Of a stretch of 32,339 bases of DNA, positions 31,984 to 32,339 are shown piece after piece (the stretch's first letter is position 1; the number at the start of each line of letters is the position of its first letter). Position numbers and translations under genes: made by a program. Origin of the DNA: an uncultured Clostridia bacterium (GTDB lineage: Bacteria > Bacillota > Clostridia > TANB77 > CAG-465); the NCBI GenBank assembly GCA_947628575.1, contig CANRAK010000003.1, forward strand, positions 1 through 32,339. Direction: 5' to 3'. The notes under the pieces are model-generated. The model was not told the origin of the DNA, ran no database searches, and saw nothing but the letters and a program-made list of their open reading frames with translations.

Positions 31984-32339
31984 ATGAAAAAAATTATAAA
32001 GTTTATTATCATTTTTTTAGTTCTTATTATTGCTATTTTATCACCTTTTATACATGAAGGGTACGATATGTATAAAAGAGCATTAGAAGAAGAGCCTATA
32101 AGTAAAAAATTAGAAGAAATAAAGCAAAAAGAAAATTATACTAAACTAGAAGATTTACCTAAGATGTATGTTAATGCTGTAATTGCAGCAGAAGACCATA
32201 GATTTTACAAGCATGGTGCTATTGATTTATTATCTGTAGCAAGAGCTATAATAAACGATATAAAAACAATGAGTTTTGATGAAGGTGGTAGTACAATAAC
32301 GCAGCAGTTATGTAAAAATATATATTTTACACAAGAAAA
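31984..32339 (+). CDS. Peptidoglycan glycosyltransferase (GT51, class A PBP or MtgA-like), 5' part
   Basis: 118 residues before the window ends. An N-terminal membrane helix (about 4-24) is followed by the GT51 domain with AAEDHRFYKHGAID, in which Glu of AED is the catalytic base, and GGSTITQQLCKNIY, the second conserved motif. It polymerises lipid II into glycan strands at the outer face of the membrane. Whether a transpeptidase domain follows, making it a bifunctional PBP1, lies beyond the window. AGGAGAGGA precedes the ATG. Confidence 0.92.
   Translation, partial: MKKIIKFIIIFLVLIIAILSPFIHEGYDMYKRALEEEPISKKLEEIKQKENYTKLEDLPKMYVNAVIAAEDHRFYKHGAIDLLSVARAIINDIKTMSFDEGGSTITQQLCKNIYFTQE

Noticed and set aside
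1..32339. Reassigned TGA (codes 4 or 25)
   Set aside because: All genes are full length under the standard code, Trp is TGG, and RF2 is present.

Overview
This is a low-GC (roughly 30%) bacterial chromosome segment with clear clostridial (Firmicutes) traits: AGGAGG-type ribosome sites, sigma-A-like promoters (TTGNNN-17-TATAAT), strong U-tract terminators, a dipicolinate synthase A gene typical of endospore formers, a recJ-rel core and a long Cna-B surface protein behind a Gram-positive signal peptide. I would place it among gut-type Clostridia, but no rRNA is present, so this is inference. The standard bacterial code fits: Trp is TGG throughout and RF2 is present. No gap between genes exceeds 300 bases. 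I saw no tRNA, rRNA, CRISPR array, IS element or prophage.

Layout. 1-2079 (+): the end of argS, a GT4-type glycosyltransferase and a TVP38/DedA-family membrane protein. 2108-3177 (-): a DUF1294 membrane protein and an unrecognised 237-aa protein. 3341-6300 (+): rpmF with its own promoter, then rluA-type pseudouridine synthase, prfB and a HAD-like phosphatase; a terminator hairpin sits between rpmF and rluA. 6408-11179 (+): a 1549-aa Cna-B adhesin. 11232-12065 (+): a xylose-isomerase-like TIM barrel, convergent with a FadD-type acyl-CoA ligase (12088-13824, -). 13954-15818 (+): hisC-like aminotransferase and pheA, end to start. 15844-21972 (+): short units encoding a small membrane protein, a COG2509-type FAD oxidoreductase with a DUF1653 protein, an unknown pair (one with YwqK/MORN-like repeats), an rdgB homologue and a membrane-anchored lipoprotein-like protein. 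22054-27379 (+): recJ, rel, an MBL hydrolase and ung. 27440-29070 (+): dpaA and folD, overlapping. 29088-29579 (-): a small protein with a Cys-His-Asp triad. 29652-32339 (+): an EamA transporter, a GNAT acetyltransferase, a PF06541 membrane protein and the start of a GT51 peptidoglycan glycosyltransferase.

How it works together. Most of the window is housekeeping: translation (argS, rpmF, rluA, prfB), aromatic amino acids (hisC, pheA), nucleotide and DNA quality control (rdgB, recJ, ung), stringent response (rel), folate C1 metabolism (folD), spore-core DPA (dpaA) and the cell surface (glycosyltransferase, Cna-B protein, GT51). The accessory content is the Cna-B protein, the YwqK-like pair and several orphan small proteins.

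Most notable: the Rel protein has lost every metal-binding residue of its (p)ppGpp hydrolase domain and resembles E. coli RelA there; prfB lacks the usual programmed frameshift, and none of 31 readable stop codons is TGA; and two operons carry a terminator-like hairpin just in front of an internal gene with no room for a new promoter.
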